Shown here one piece after another: positions 17,703 to 26,745 of a stretch of 64,000 nucleotides of DNA. The notes under the pieces are model-generated. The model was not told the DNA's origin. It saw only the letters and a program-made list of their open reading frames with translations, and made no database searches. The stretch's first letter is position 1. The number at the start of each line of letters is the position of its first letter. This stretch comes from Muribaculaceae bacterium. Its GTDB lineage: Bacteria > Bacteroidota > Bacteroidia > Bacteroidales > Muribaculaceae. The position numbers and the translations under genes are program-made. The stretch lies in assembly GCA_017619355.1 (NCBI GenBank), contig JAFZSO010000036.1, positions 1-64,000 on the forward strand, written 5' to 3'.

Positions 17703-18482
17703 ATGAAAAAAACTTTACTTTTCTTGATGGTGCTTGCTGCTTCTGCACTCACCCTCACTGCACAGAACAATGTGCCCAGGCCTTTGAATCCCGAGATCTC
17801 TGAATGGATTGATGGAACACCATACCAATGGCCAGATGGCAGTTTCTCTTATAACACTCAGCTTGGAATAGACTGGGGACTAGACGTCATGGGCAATCTG
17901 GTTGCCGACGATTACGATTTCGAAATTGATGAGGCCTGGACCGAAGGCCCATGTCAATACACCAAGCTCGACCCTGACAAATTCTCCTACAGCATTTTCA
18001 CCGACAATGATAAGATTTACACGTTCACACCTGACAAGTACGAGGAGTTTTCTGAACCCACCACCATGGTTCCTTTCGCAATCATGTTAGGCCCAGAAAC
18101 CGGCGGAACATATCCTAACTTTGAATATTGGTATGTACACTTTGTAGAAGAAACTAACAATGGTGAACAATTTGGCCTCCCCCGCTTCTTCAAGTGGCGC
18201 ATTGGTGTCCAGACCCACTACACCGTCGATGGCGTGACTAACTCGTCCGACATTGTTTACTACGACCTCAACAAGTGGGGCGACTTGAATGACGATGGCG
18301 ATGTGAACGTGATGGATGTCACCCTGCTCATCAACATGATTCTGGGCGCAGAGACCAAGATTACACTTGCCGACCTCAATGACGACGAAGACGTTAACGT
18401 GAACGACGTCACCATGCTCATCAACAGAATCCTCGGCATTGTTGGCGACTTCGGCAAACCCATCAACAACTCCGAAGAATAA
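17703..18482 (+). CDS. Secreted protein with two dockerin-like repeats
   Basis: The protein (259 residues) has a signal peptide (to LTLTAQN). A mature domain of about 160 residues is rich in aromatic and acidic residues (WIDGTPYQWPDGSF, GGTYPNFEYWYVHF), and I cannot assign it to a family. Two C-terminal calcium-loop repeats follow (GDLNDDGDVNVMDVTLLIN and ADLNDDEDVNVNDVTMLIN). A -7 box TAACTTTG is at 17587-17594, and a clear terminator follows the gene. The tail suggests a calcium-stabilised attachment or sorting module. Confidence 0.72.
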   Translation: MKKTLLFLMVLAASALTLTAQNNVPRPLNPEISEWIDGTPYQWPDGSFSYNTQLGIDWGLDVMGNLVADDYDFEIDEAWTEGPCQYTKLDPDKFSYSIFTDNDKIYTFTPDKYEEFSEPTTMVPFAIMLGPETGGTYPNFEYWYVHFVEETNNGEQFGLPRFFKWRIGVQTHYTVDGVTNSSDIVYYDLNKWGDLNDDGDVNVMDVTLLINMILGAETKITLADLNDDEDVNVNDVTMLINRILGIVGDFGKPINNSEE

Positions 18483-18507
18483 CATCCTTACAACACAAAA
18501 AGCTCAT

Positions 18508-18538
18508 AGGCTGGCACTCACACTGCCAGCCTTTTTTC
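18508..18538 (+). terminator. Rho-independent terminator
   Basis: A 9-bp stem (AGGCTGGCA and its complement) with a 7-base loop is followed by six T residues, 26 bases after the stop at 18482. Confidence 0.88.
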
Positions 18539-18627
18539 ATGCAAGGAATATTGGGTATTGTGTGCAGGAAATGGAATTTTTGTGTAACTTTGCAAAAACG
18601 ATTATTCACATATAAAAGATACATTCT

Positions 18628-20046
18628 ATGTCACGCTTCATCAAACATCTTGCCGCTGTTGCCGCCGCTGTGTGTGTGCTGCCATTGTATGGCCAGGCGC
18701 CGCAAAGCAATCCAGCCAAGAGCAATCAAGAGATTATTCTCCACGCCTGGTCGTGGTCGTTCAACACCATTCGCCAGCACCTGCCCGAAATCAAGCAGGC
18801 AGGCTTCACCATCGTGCAGACCTCGCCCATCAACGAGTGCTATGTGGGCGATAACGGCGGCCGCCAACTCTTTGGCAACGGCAAGTGGTACTACCATTAC
18901 CAGCCTACCGACTGGACCATCGGCAACTACCAGCTTGGAACCCGCGACGAGTTCAAGGCCATGTGCGACGAGGCCAACAAACTGGGCGTGCGCGTTATCG
19001 TCGACGTGCTGCCAAACCACACCGTGATTGACCGCACTCAAATCAACGCCCGCCTCGACAGTGCCGTTCATGGCCGTGAGAACCTGTTCCATGCCAATGG
19101 CCTGTGGCCCATCAAGGACTACAACGACCGCTACCAGTGCACCACTGGCGAGATGGGCACCCTGCCCGACGTGAACACCGAGAATCCCGACTTCCAGCAC
19201 TACTACATGCTCTACGTGAACGACGTGCTGGCATGTGGAGCACGAGGCTTCCGCTATGATACCGCCAAGCACATTGGCCTGCCCGATGAGCCGCGCGACC
19301 CCAAATCGCCTCAAAACGACTTCTGGGATGTGGCCATGGGACGCAAGGCTGTGCAAGGCGTGCGGCTTGCCATTCCGCGCGACCAGCTCTTCATCTATGG
19401 CGAAGTGCTGCAGGACCGCAATGTGCCCGAACAGGGCTACGCCGAGTATATGGATCTCACTGCGAGCAACTATGGCTGGGTGCTGCGCAACGTGCTCAAC
19501 CAGCACAATGCCAAGGCCAGCGACCTGATGTCGTGGCACCACTCGGTCGACCCCGCCCACCTCATCACCTGGGTAGAGTCGCACGACACTTACTGCAATG
19601 CCCACGAGTCGGCAGGCATGAGCGACGAACTCATTCGCCTGGGATGGGTATTCCTCACCGCACGCCAGTTCGGCACTCCCCTCTTCTACTCACGCCCGCA
19701 CGGGAGCACCCGCGACAACTATTGGGGCGACAATGAGATTGGCAAGGTGGGTAACGACGAGTTCAAGCACCCCGTTGTGGCTGCCGTCAACGAGTTCCGC
19801 CGCCGCAATGCCAATCAGCCCGAGCACCTCATCTTCAGCGATAACGGCAAGCAGATTATCGTGGAACGCGGCAACAAGTCCGCCGTGGTCATCAACCTCG
19901 ACGAGCAGCCCGCACAAGTCTCCATCCCCGTCACCATCGAGAATGGCAAGTATCGCGATGTCGTCACCAAGGCCCAGCTGCGCGTGAAGAAAGGTGTGCT
20001 CAACGCCACACTTGCACCCACGGCCGCCTACATTCTCTACAAATAA
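18628..20046 (+). CDS. Secreted alpha-amylase, GH13 family
   Basis: This enzyme hydrolyses alpha-1,4-glucan. The 472-residue protein has a signal peptide (to LYGQ). Its (beta/alpha)8 barrel carries the conserved GH13 regions: DVLPNHT (region I), GFRYDTAKH with nucleophile Asp211 (region II), YGEVL with acid/base Glu259 (region III), and VESHDTY with Asp320 (region IV). A short C-terminal beta domain ends at the stop. The size fits a simple single-domain amylase. A -7 box TAACTTTG lies at 18585-18592. There is no adjacent Sus locus. Confidence 0.92.
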   Translation: MSRFIKHLAAVAAAVCVLPLYGQAPQSNPAKSNQEIILHAWSWSFNTIRQHLPEIKQAGFTIVQTSPINECYVGDNGGRQLFGNGKWYYHYQPTDWTIGNYQLGTRDEFKAMCDEANKLGVRVIVDVLPNHTVIDRTQINARLDSAVHGRENLFHANGLWPIKDYNDRYQCTTGEMGTLPDVNTENPDFQHYYMLYVNDVLACGARGFRYDTAKHIGLPDEPRDPKSPQNDFWDVAMGRKAVQGVRLAIPRDQLFIYGEVLQDRNVPEQGYAEYMDLTASNYGWVLRNVLNQHNAKASDLMSWHHSVDPAHLITWVESHDTYCNAHESAGMSDELIRLGWVFLTARQFGTPLFYSRPHGSTRDNYWGDNEIGKVGNDEFKHPVVAAVNEFRRRNANQPEHLIFSDNGKQIIVERGNKSAVVINLDEQPAQVSIPVTIENGKYRDVVTKAQLRVKKGVLNATLAPTAAYILYK

Positions 20047-20092
20047 TTCACTCCCCTCGATTGCTCGCCTCTAAACGCTAAAAATCAAACAG

Positions 20093-20704
20093 ATGAAGGC
20101 CATTGTTGAGCACAAGATAAGCATCATGCCGGCGGTGCAATACATCGACGGCTATCACGCCCCGAGCAAGGTGGAGCCCTTGTGCCGAGCGTGCCCCAGC
20201 TATGGGCGCTGCTGGACCTGCCCGCCTTTTGACCACGATGTGATGGCCCACCTACAGCAATTTGAGTGGGTGCTGGTGTTGGGAGCCAAAATCACCCCTG
20301 ACGACGAACTGCGACACAGTCCTGGCAGTGCCGCCACCCGCAACGCTCTGGCTCACCGTCTCATCACGCAGGCCTGGTTGCAAAATGTCGAACCGCTTAT
20401 GCGTAGTCTTGAAAGCAACCACCCCGGCAGCACACTGTTGTGCGGATTCTTTGCATGCCCATCAGAGTGCTCGGCTCATTGCGCACGCATCGACGGCAAA
20501 CCCTGCCGGCACCCGCAACTCATGCGACCCTCACTCGAGGCCTACGGCTTTGATGTGGCAAAAACCACAAGCGAACTGCTGGGTCTGGAACTCAAGTGGG
20601 CTAACGACAACGCGCTGCCCGAGTACACCACCCTCGTCACCGCCATTTTCACCCACAACCAGCCAGCCATTGCACCCGCTCCCCCTGTTGAGTTGTCACT
20701 CTAA
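20093..20704 (+). CDS. DUF2284 Cys-rich metal-binding protein
   Basis: The protein (203 residues) has the DUF2284 signature. An N-terminal cluster, CRACPSYGRCWTCPPF, is followed by ACPSECSAHCARIDGKPCRHP, a likely metal- or Fe-S-binding set of cysteines. RPSLEAYGFDVAKT follows near the C-terminus. It is cytoplasmic, with no signal peptide. The function of the family is not known to me. It starts 46 bases after the amylase stop. Confidence 0.85.
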   Translation: MKAIVEHKISIMPAVQYIDGYHAPSKVEPLCRACPSYGRCWTCPPFDHDVMAHLQQFEWVLVLGAKITPDDELRHSPGSAATRNALAHRLITQAWLQNVEPLMRSLESNHPGSTLLCGFFACPSECSAHCARIDGKPCRHPQLMRPSLEAYGFDVAKTTSELLGLELKWANDNALPEYTTLVTAIFTHNQPAIAPAPPVELSL

Positions 20705-20711
20705 CCCCAAC

Positions 20712-20741
20712 AAAAAAGCACCCCCGAGGAATCCTCGAGGG
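20712..20741 (-). terminator. Terminator between convergent genes, T-run on the minus strand
   Basis: A 9-bp stem (CCCCCGAGG against CCTCGAGGG, one mismatch) is followed on the minus strand by TTTTTTG. It lies 35 bases after the stop of the small exported protein. Confidence 0.7.
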
Positions 20742-20776
20742 CGCATATCTCTATAAATGAGCTCGTTCGCGAGCCA

Positions 20777-21181
20777 TTACCTCATGGTAGAAATCATTTC
20801 GAGTGTAGCTTTCTGCACTGCGGCATCCACCTCTTTCTTGCAGTTAAACTGAGCCGCCTTCTTTTGCGACAGGATGCCCACCTGCTTCTGCAGCGTGTCG
20901 ATCTGCTTCTGCTGATACTCGGTCATCTCGCTGTAGTCCTTCATCACAGGCAGCGCCTCTTTCACATAGTTGTACATGGCCTTTGCCACCTCATCGCCAT
21001 TCTTGGCAACTTTGAGACTCTCGATGGTAGCATTAAGGATGGCCTTCATTTGGTTGAAGCCGTCGGCACTGGCATAAATGCGTTCAGTGGCGGGAGTTTG
21101 AGCCGCTTGGAGGCTCACGGGTGCCATCAGGCACAATGCGCCGGCAATGGCGCCAAGCATGAATTTCATTTTCATAGTCAT
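20777..21181 (-). CDS. Small exported helical protein, unknown function
   Basis: The 134-residue protein has a signal peptide (to LQAAQT). The mature part is nearly all helix with heptad-like spacing (SEMTEYQQKQIDTLQKQVGI), suggesting a coiled coil in the periplasm. It has a single Cys near the C-terminus. No family is recognised. The reading frame is open further upstream, but a TATCTTTG -7 box at 21219-21226 limits the start to the ATGs at 21181, 21175 or 21169. Confidence 0.65.
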   Translation of the reverse strand: MTMKMKFMLGAIAGALCLMAPVSLQAAQTPATERIYASADGFNQMKAILNATIESLKVAKNGDEVAKAMYNYVKEALPVMKDYSEMTEYQQKQIDTLQKQVGILSQKKAAQFNCKKEVDAAVQKATLEMISTMR

Positions 21182-21218
21182 ATATGCTTTTAATTGTTTA
21201 TTGTCAATAAATATGGCA

Positions 21219-21226
21219 CAAAGATA
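21219..21226 (-). promoter_or_regulatory. -7 box of the small exported helical protein
   Basis: TATCTTTG on the minus strand, 37 bases before the ATG at 21181. It decides against the longer open frame. Confidence 0.6.
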
Positions 21227-21414
21227 CTTGATTTCAATGAATCGCCAAAATCCACCGCACTTTTTGAACTTTTTTAAGGATACTGCTACACCCAATGTCG
21301 TTTTTTCACTTCATTAACTATCCGTCAATGAAAAAAACTTCACAAGCGACATACTAATTCAGTTTTTTTGCGTAAATTTGCCATACAAAATTATTCAACT
21401 ACATTTTTATTATT

Positions 21415-21744
21415 ATGGCTAACAAAAGAGATCTCAAGAAAGCTATTCGTTATGCCTGCGGCGACATGGCAGGCCAGTGCATCATTGCCGAATCGGTGCT
21501 CCAAGACGCCGACATCGAGAAGTGGGACAACGTGATTCTGAACATCGCTATGCTTCAGGAAGAGGCCGTGAACCGCGTGACCGTGAGCTTCGACAGAACC
21601 CGCAAGGACTTCCCCAACGGCCGCGAGTACAAGAAAGCCCGCCGCAACTACTTCAAGCAGGTGGAGAAGGCTCTTCAGGAGTACATGAAGACCGAGGCCG
21701 GCAAGATTGCCGCCGAGATGAATGCCCTCACCCCCAAGAAATAA
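21415..21744 (+). CDS. Small conserved-looking cytoplasmic protein
   Basis: This 109-residue, all-helical protein (MANKRDLKKAIRYACGDMAG, then DRTRKDFPNGREYKKARRNY) has a charged, basic C-terminal half. There are no membrane segments. I do not recognise a named family, although such proteins are seen in Bacteroidales. It is followed by a stable hairpin. Confidence 0.65.
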   Translation: MANKRDLKKAIRYACGDMAGQCIIAESVLQDADIEKWDNVILNIAMLQEEAVNRVTVSFDRTRKDFPNGREYKKARRNYFKQVEKALQEYMKTEAGKIAAEMNALTPKK

Positions 21745-21768
21745 CAACCACGGCATAGCAACCTCAGC

Positions 21769-21793
21769 CACTGCACCCCAAGCGGGTGCAGTG
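21769..21793 (+). terminator. Hairpin after the small helical protein
   Basis: A perfect 10-bp stem (CACTGCACCC and its complement) closes a 5-base loop, 24 bases after the stop. There is no clear T-tract, so termination is likely but not certain. Confidence 0.55.
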
Positions 21794-21846
21794 CTAAAGT
21801 TGTCAACTCACAATCAGCACAATAACCCCACAGCATAAACTCACGT

Positions 21847-22395
21847 ATGAACCTGAGCGCACGCATCTTGAAATGGAAAAAATGGAAGTTCGAACTCAAT
21901 ACCGAGCTCCCTGACAAGTGCGTGATTTGCGTAGCACCCCACACCAGCAACTGGGACTTCATTCTGGGCGAACTCTGCATCCGTTCCATCGGCAAAAAAG
22001 CCTCCTTCCTGATGAAGAAGACGTGGTTCTTCTTCCCTCTGGGCATCTTCATGCGTGCCATAGGAGGCATTCCCGTGGTGCAGGGCAAGAGCACTCATGT
22101 CACCGAGGGCGTGGTGGCCGAGTTTGCCAAGCGCGACAAACTCTCGGTAGCAGTCACCCCCGAAGGCACACGCAGCCCTAACCCCAACTGGCACAAGGGT
22201 TTTCTGCACATTGCACGTCAGGCTCAGGTGCCCGTGATACTCGCCTACTTCGACTATGCCCACCACCGCGTGTGCATCGACCGCGAGCTGCCTCTCACCG
22301 GTGATGCCGAGGCCGACCTGCTCACCGTGAAGCGCTACTACGAGCAAACCCCCTGCTCTGGTCGCCGACCCGAGAAATTCACTACCGGATTATAA
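21847..22395 (+). CDS. PlsC-like acyltransferase
   Basis: The 182-residue protein has the LPLAT signature. The HX4D-type motif is HTSNWD near residue 37, with GGIPVVQG and the substrate-binding PEGTRSPNPNWHKGF. It is likely to acylate lysophospholipid or a related acceptor at the inner membrane. It is shorter than typical PlsC and lacks an N-terminal helix. The omega-amidase gene follows 29 bases later. Confidence 0.85.
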   Translation: MNLSARILKWKKWKFELNTELPDKCVICVAPHTSNWDFILGELCIRSIGKKASFLMKKTWFFFPLGIFMRAIGGIPVVQGKSTHVTEGVVAEFAKRDKLSVAVTPEGTRSPNPNWHKGFLHIARQAQVPVILAYFDYAHHRVCIDRELPLTGDAEADLLTVKRYYEQTPCSGRRPEKFTTGL

Positions 22396-22424
22396 TTTAC
22401 CCCCCCTTATAACCAAAACCCATC

Positions 22425-23225
22425 ATGTTCTCACGCAATCTAAGAGTCTCGATTTTTGAAGACAACATCATCTGGGCCGACAAAGCCGCCAACCTGGAAC
22501 AACTCAAGCGAAACCTGCGCAATATGCCCGAGGATACCGACCTCGTCATCCTCCCCGAACTCTTCACCACGGGCTTCATCATCGATGACCGTGACCTGGC
22601 CGCCAGCCTCGCTGAGCGTAACACCGGCGAAACCATAAGTACCCTGCACCAGCTCGCCAACGAGTATCATGTGGCTTTCACCGGCACCTTCCTGGCGCAT
22701 ACTGCAGGGCAGCTCTTCAACCGTGCCTTCTTCATCGAACCTAACGGCGAAGACACCTTCTACGACAAGCGCCACCTCTTTGCTTTTGGTGGCGAAGACA
22801 AGGTCTACAAGCAAGGTGTGGTAAATCAGGCGCCCATCATACGCTATCGTGGCTTCAACATTAAGCTCATTGTGTGCTATGACCTGCGCTTCCCCGTCTT
22901 CATCCGCAATGTGAACAACAACTACGACTTGCTCATCGTAGTGGCCAACTGGCCCAAAGCCCGCGAGAATTCGTGGAAAACCCTGCTCATGGCGCGTGCC
23001 ATCGAGAACGAATGCTACGTGTGTGGCGTGAACCGCTGCGGCACCGACCCGCAAGGCATCGAGTACAGCGAAGGCTCATCGCTCATCATCGACTTCAAGG
23101 GAAAAGTCATCACTCAGCGTGGCACAAGCCCCATCATCGCCGCCGACCTCTCGCCCGCCCCGCTGGCACGCTTCCGCGAGAAGTTCCCCGCTTGGCGCGA
23201 CGCCGACCCCTTCAGCCTCCTCTAA
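22425..23225 (+). CDS. Carbon-nitrogen hydrolase, omega-amidase type
   Basis: This nitrilase-superfamily amidase (266 residues) resembles YafV/Nit2 omega-amidases, which hydrolyse 2-oxoglutaramate or 2-oxosuccinamate. The catalytic triad is visible: Glu in LPELFTTGF, Lys in YDKRHLF, and Cys in VCYDLRFPV. NWPKARENSWKTLL, ARAIENECYVCGVNR and a terminal FPAWRDADPF match the family. The gene follows the acyltransferase and is followed after 8 bases by the membrane regulator. Confidence 0.9.
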   Translation: MFSRNLRVSIFEDNIIWADKAANLEQLKRNLRNMPEDTDLVILPELFTTGFIIDDRDLAASLAERNTGETISTLHQLANEYHVAFTGTFLAHTAGQLFNRAFFIEPNGEDTFYDKRHLFAFGGEDKVYKQGVVNQAPIIRYRGFNIKLIVCYDLRFPVFIRNVNNNYDLLIVVANWPKARENSWKTLLMARAIENECYVCGVNRCGTDPQGIEYSEGSSLIIDFKGKVITQRGTSPIIAADLSPAPLARFREKFPAWRDADPFSLL

Positions 23226-23233
23226 TTATTGTT

Positions 23234-24964
23234 ATGATGAAACGCTGGTCTGGCATATTGCTCTTGCTGTTCGCGACCCTGCTGTGGGGCTGTGGGGGCA
23301 GTCACGACGCGCGCATTGTGGCGGTGCTCGACCGCGCCGACTCGCTGCTGCGCACCAGCGATACCGCCGCCCACAGTGCGGCCCTGCGCCAGATGGTGGC
23401 GCTCGACACCGCTCACATCCTGCAGTCCGACGAGATGCTGCGTGCCCGCCACGCCCTGCTGCTCGCGCAGGCACGCTACAAGTGCTATGTGACTGAGCCT
23501 GCTGACAGTGGCCTGATGGAAATCGCCCGCAACTATTACGCTGACCATCACTCGTCGGCGCAAGACCACGAACGCTATACCCGCGCCCTGATCTATAGCG
23601 GCTGTGTAGCCGAAGAGCTCGGCCACCCCCAGCAAGCCATGCAGTACTACCTCGAGGCCGAGTCCACCGCCGACCCCAACGATCACTTCAACCTCGGCTA
23701 CGTGAATATGTGCATAGCTGGAATCTATGAGTCAGAATATACTACCGACTCCACCGATCTGGTGCGCTATAAGCAGGCATTGCCGCATTTCGAGAAAGCG
23801 GGTAGCGACTATTATCAGGCTGTTTGCCTCACTAACATTGGTGGACTATACCGCACCCATAACAACGATAGTGCCATGCACTATCTGCAACAAGCCATCA
23901 GTTTTTCCAAGGAACACGGACTTACATACAACTATTATAAGTCACTTGACAAACTTTGCGGACTCTATTATGTAAAAGAAGAATATACAAAATCGAGAAA
24001 TCTTGCGACGCAGATTTATAGAGAAAGTCACGGTTTTTATTATGGTACACAATATCTCTCATTTGGAATAAGGTCTTTTGCAAAACTCGGCATGATTGAT
24101 TCGGCTGAATATTATTTCAAGCTACTGCCAGAACCACAATCTCCAGTCGACTCCATGATGCTTCACAAGACGCTTTCCGTTATTGCAGAAGCGAAGAATG
24201 ACTATAAGGCTGGCATTGCTAACTATCGAAAATCGAATGAAGTGGCCGACACTATCATTCTCAAATCAAATTCAGAATTACTTAAGACCATAGAACAACA
24301 ATACCATACGAATCAGTTAAAGAACGAAACAGAAAAAGCCAAAGGAAATGTTTGGCTGTTATGGACTATCATAGTCCTTATTGCGTTGTTTTCTTGTTAC
24401 ATTACTTACAAGTTTATCAGGGCGAGAAACCTGATGTCTCAACTTGACAAGGAAAACAAGATGATTTCTAAATCATTAAAAGATCTTCAAGAAAAGGCAA
24501 AAAACTTGGAGCGACAACCCATAGATTCACATCAAGAGAAAAATGGTACTATAGATTTAATTGACAGTGAAATTGCTATTTTGACAGAACTATCGCAAAA
24601 ACTATCCTATCCAAGAAAAATGTCATTGAAAGATGTTTTATTCTCAAAGGGCATCTCAACAAAGCTGTCTTTAAAACCATTAAGTCCAGATTTTTGGAAC
24701 AACCTTTTCCAAGTTGCCGATATCAAGTCAAAAGGGATTATTACATATTTGAATAATAATTACGACTGCAAGCCTAAAGAACTGAAATTTATTGCGCTTG
24801 TTTGTTTTGGTTTTTCTAATCAGATCATTCAGCAATGCATGGATTATTCCAACGTCAAAACAGTAAGCAACTATAAAAGTAGCCTTCTAAAGAATATTAC
24901 TGGAGAAAACAAGTCACTTGACTTATTTATAGCAGATTACATGATGAATGAGAATGTGAAATAA
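23234..24964 (+). CDS. Membrane TPR regulator with C-terminal LuxR-like domain
   Basis: The 576-residue protein has an N-terminal signal/anchor with a lipobox-like LLWGC, then TPR-like helical repeats to about residue 350. One transmembrane helix follows at about 373-395, then a coiled coil. The cytoplasmic C-terminal domain (ELKFIALVCFGFSNQIIQQC, NVKTVSNYKSSLLKNI) resembles a degenerate LuxR-type helix-turn-helix. Such Bacteroidales proteins are thought to sense and signal across the inner membrane. The first about 480 bases are GC-rich like the housekeeping genes before it. From about 23.7-23.95 kb onward the gene is AT-rich like the lanthipeptide block after it, so it may be chimeric. It probably controls the cluster downstream (inference). 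Confidence 0.72.
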   Translation: MMKRWSGILLLLFATLLWGCGGSHDARIVAVLDRADSLLRTSDTAAHSAALRQMVALDTAHILQSDEMLRARHALLLAQARYKCYVTEPADSGLMEIARNYYADHHSSAQDHERYTRALIYSGCVAEELGHPQQAMQYYLEAESTADPNDHFNLGYVNMCIAGIYESEYTTDSTDLVRYKQALPHFEKAGSDYYQAVCLTNIGGLYRTHNNDSAMHYLQQAISFSKEHGLTYNYYKSLDKLCGLYYVKEEYTKSRNLATQIYRESHGFYYGTQYLSFGIRSFAKLGMIDSAEYYFKLLPEPQSPVDSMMLHKTLSVIAEAKNDYKAGIANYRKSNEVADTIILKSNSELLKTIEQQYHTNQLKNETEKAKGNVWLLWTIIVLIALFSCYITYKFIRARNLMSQLDKENKMISKSLKDLQEKAKNLERQPIDSHQEKNGTIDLIDSEIAILTELSQKLSYPRKMSLKDVLFSKGISTKLSLKPLSPDFWNNLFQVADIKSKGIITYLNNNYDCKPKELKFIALVCFGFSNQIIQQCMDYSNVKTVSNYKSSLLKNITGENKSLDLFIADYMMNENVK

Positions 24965-25110
24965 AACATCATAATCATTTTTACATTATCCAAGTAATCC
25001 TTCAACCTAACAAACTGGTTTAAAGAAAAATAGTTCGAAAAATATGTATTCATAAATACATAACATATTGATAAGCAGAGTATTGCATAAGCAAAAGATG
25101 ACCTCTAAAA

Positions 25111-25143
25111 TTTGGAGGCATGAAAGTGGTTGTTGTATTTTTG
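25111..25143 (+). promoter_or_regulatory. Promoter of the lanthipeptide-type operon
   Basis: TTTG at 25111-25114, a 21-base spacer and TATTTTTG at 25136-25143 match the consensus. It is the only clear promoter between the regulator gene and the biosynthetic genes. Confidence 0.7.
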
Positions 25144-25171
25144 CGATGAAAACCAATTAAAAACCACAACT

Positions 25172-25537
25172 ATGAATAAAAAAATTTTTTTCACATTTGC
25201 TCTATTGTTATTTATTACATCAGCTCATGCTGATAAAAAAGACTACATTGAGCAAAAAATTGAGATGAAAGGTCAAAGGCCTCACACTGAAGTGAACATC
25301 CCTGCCGATATGCCAGACGTATTTTATAACAATGTGTCTGGCACTATCACCATCGTCGATTATGCAAATGTAACTTACTATGTAACGATTTACGACGACT
25401 GGTGGAATGCCGTCATCACCGACACCAAACCCGGCGGCGGAACCATCAACGTCTCCTCTCTCACCAGCGGTGACTACGTTATCGACATCACCACCTCCTG
25501 GTCCAACCAGTATGAGGGAGAGTTTACCGTACCCTAA
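25172..25537 (+). CDS. DUF3244-like small exported protein
   Basis: The protein (121 residues) has a signal peptide (to TSAHA) and an immunoglobulin-like beta sandwich. It carries VSGTITIVDYANVTYYVTIYDD and the DUF3244-type ending LTSGDYVIDITTSWSNQYEGEF. DUF3244 proteins are small Bacteroidales exported proteins of unknown role. It heads the operon, 35 bases before the lanC-like gene. The ATG at 25172 is chosen because it gives a clean signal peptide. Confidence 0.7.
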   Translation: MNKKIFFTFALLLFITSAHADKKDYIEQKIEMKGQRPHTEVNIPADMPDVFYNNVSGTITIVDYANVTYYVTIYDDWWNAVITDTKPGGGTINVSSLTSGDYVIDITTSWSNQYEGEFTVP

Positions 25538-25572
25538 AGAATTACCTTTTATAATTAATAAATCCTACGACC

Positions 25573-26745
25573 ATGAAGGAGATAGAAGATATTCTTGAAG
25601 GAGTTGCCAAGACTGTACGGCAGAAGCTTGAAACCACTGCCACGCTCAACTACAGCCTGCTTGGTGGCAACTTTGGGGAAATCCTTTTCCTTTACTATTA
25701 TTCAAGAGTCAATCACGACTATCTAGCCATAGCTGAGCAGCAGACCGACAGGATGTTCGCCGACATGAGCAGAATAATGTCTATTGCCTCATACTGCAAT
25801 GGGCTTGCAGGACTTGCTATAGGTTTGAACGAACTGCAGCGTGACGGGTTCATGCAAGGCATTGACGATGCCATAGAGGTATTTGACGATGCCATAGAGA
25901 CGCAGCAGCAAGAAGATTTCCGTTCAAACCGTCATGACTTCCTTCATGGTTTCATTGGCTTGGGATTCTACTGGCTCATGCGCTACAGGAACAGTGGCGT
26001 GGGCATAAAGCCACTCATGGAGATAGTAGAATACCTTTCAACCACATGCAATGAAGTTGATGAAATGCTCAGGTGGCTTCTGCCTGAGGGTAAACGAGAT
26101 AGCCGTTATAACATATCTCTTTCGCATGGATTGTCGAGCACAATCATATTGCTCACACGCATTGACCTGCTCTCGACGCTCACCAAGCATGAACACGCAG
26201 AAATAGAACGTCTTGTAAGCGGTGCTGTGAGCTATTTAAACTACAACAGGCTTGACCTTAACAGATTTGGAAGTTGGTTTCCAATGAGCTCAATAGACAC
26301 TGCCAATCCAGCCAAAAGCCGTCTGGCGTGGTGCTATGGTGACCTGGGAGTGGCTCAGGCTCTATTATCGGCAAACAGAATTGGACTGGCTCTAGATGTA
26401 TTTCAACATTCGGCATTGAGGCGGGATTTGATTGAAAACAGGGTCTATGATGCCACCATCTGTCACGGTACAGCAGGCTTAGGGACCTTTTTTGATTATC
26501 TGGCACATTGCCATCCCTCTAAACTTTTCCTTGACGCGGCAGATTACTGGAGAAATCAGACGCTCAGGAAAGTGGAATACGTGAACGGAAATGCCCAGTT
26601 CCGTCACATGTCTGGCCTCAACGGAAAATTTGAGGAAGGACATGGAATCCTGGTCGGTACAGCCGGGGTTGGTCTCTACCTGCTCGACTGCATTGGCATC
26701 AAGACACCGTTAAACAGATTTCTGCTGTTGGAACCCTATGAATAA
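25573..26745 (+). CDS. LanC-like lanthionine cyclase
   Basis: LanC enzymes add Cys thiols to dehydroalanine or dehydrobutyrine to make (methyl)lanthionine rings, using a zinc ion. The 390-residue protein shows the alpha-toroid glycine motifs (CNGLAGLAIGL, HDFLHGFIGLGFYW, LSHGLSS). The zinc ligands are present: Cys254 in WCYGDLG, and Cys297-His298 in ICHGTAGLG. A last repeat is GHGILVGTAGVGLYLLD. The cyclase should therefore be active. It precedes and overlaps the dehydratase gene by eight bases. Confidence 0.9.
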   Translation: MKEIEDILEGVAKTVRQKLETTATLNYSLLGGNFGEILFLYYYSRVNHDYLAIAEQQTDRMFADMSRIMSIASYCNGLAGLAIGLNELQRDGFMQGIDDAIEVFDDAIETQQQEDFRSNRHDFLHGFIGLGFYWLMRYRNSGVGIKPLMEIVEYLSTTCNEVDEMLRWLLPEGKRDSRYNISLSHGLSSTIILLTRIDLLSTLTKHEHAEIERLVSGAVSYLNYNRLDLNRFGSWFPMSSIDTANPAKSRLAWCYGDLGVAQALLSANRIGLALDVFQHSALRRDLIENRVYDATICHGTAGLGTFFDYLAHCHPSKLFLDAADYWRNQTLRKVEYVNGNAQFRHMSGLNGKFEEGHGILVGTAGVGLYLLDCIGIKTPLNRFLLLEPYE

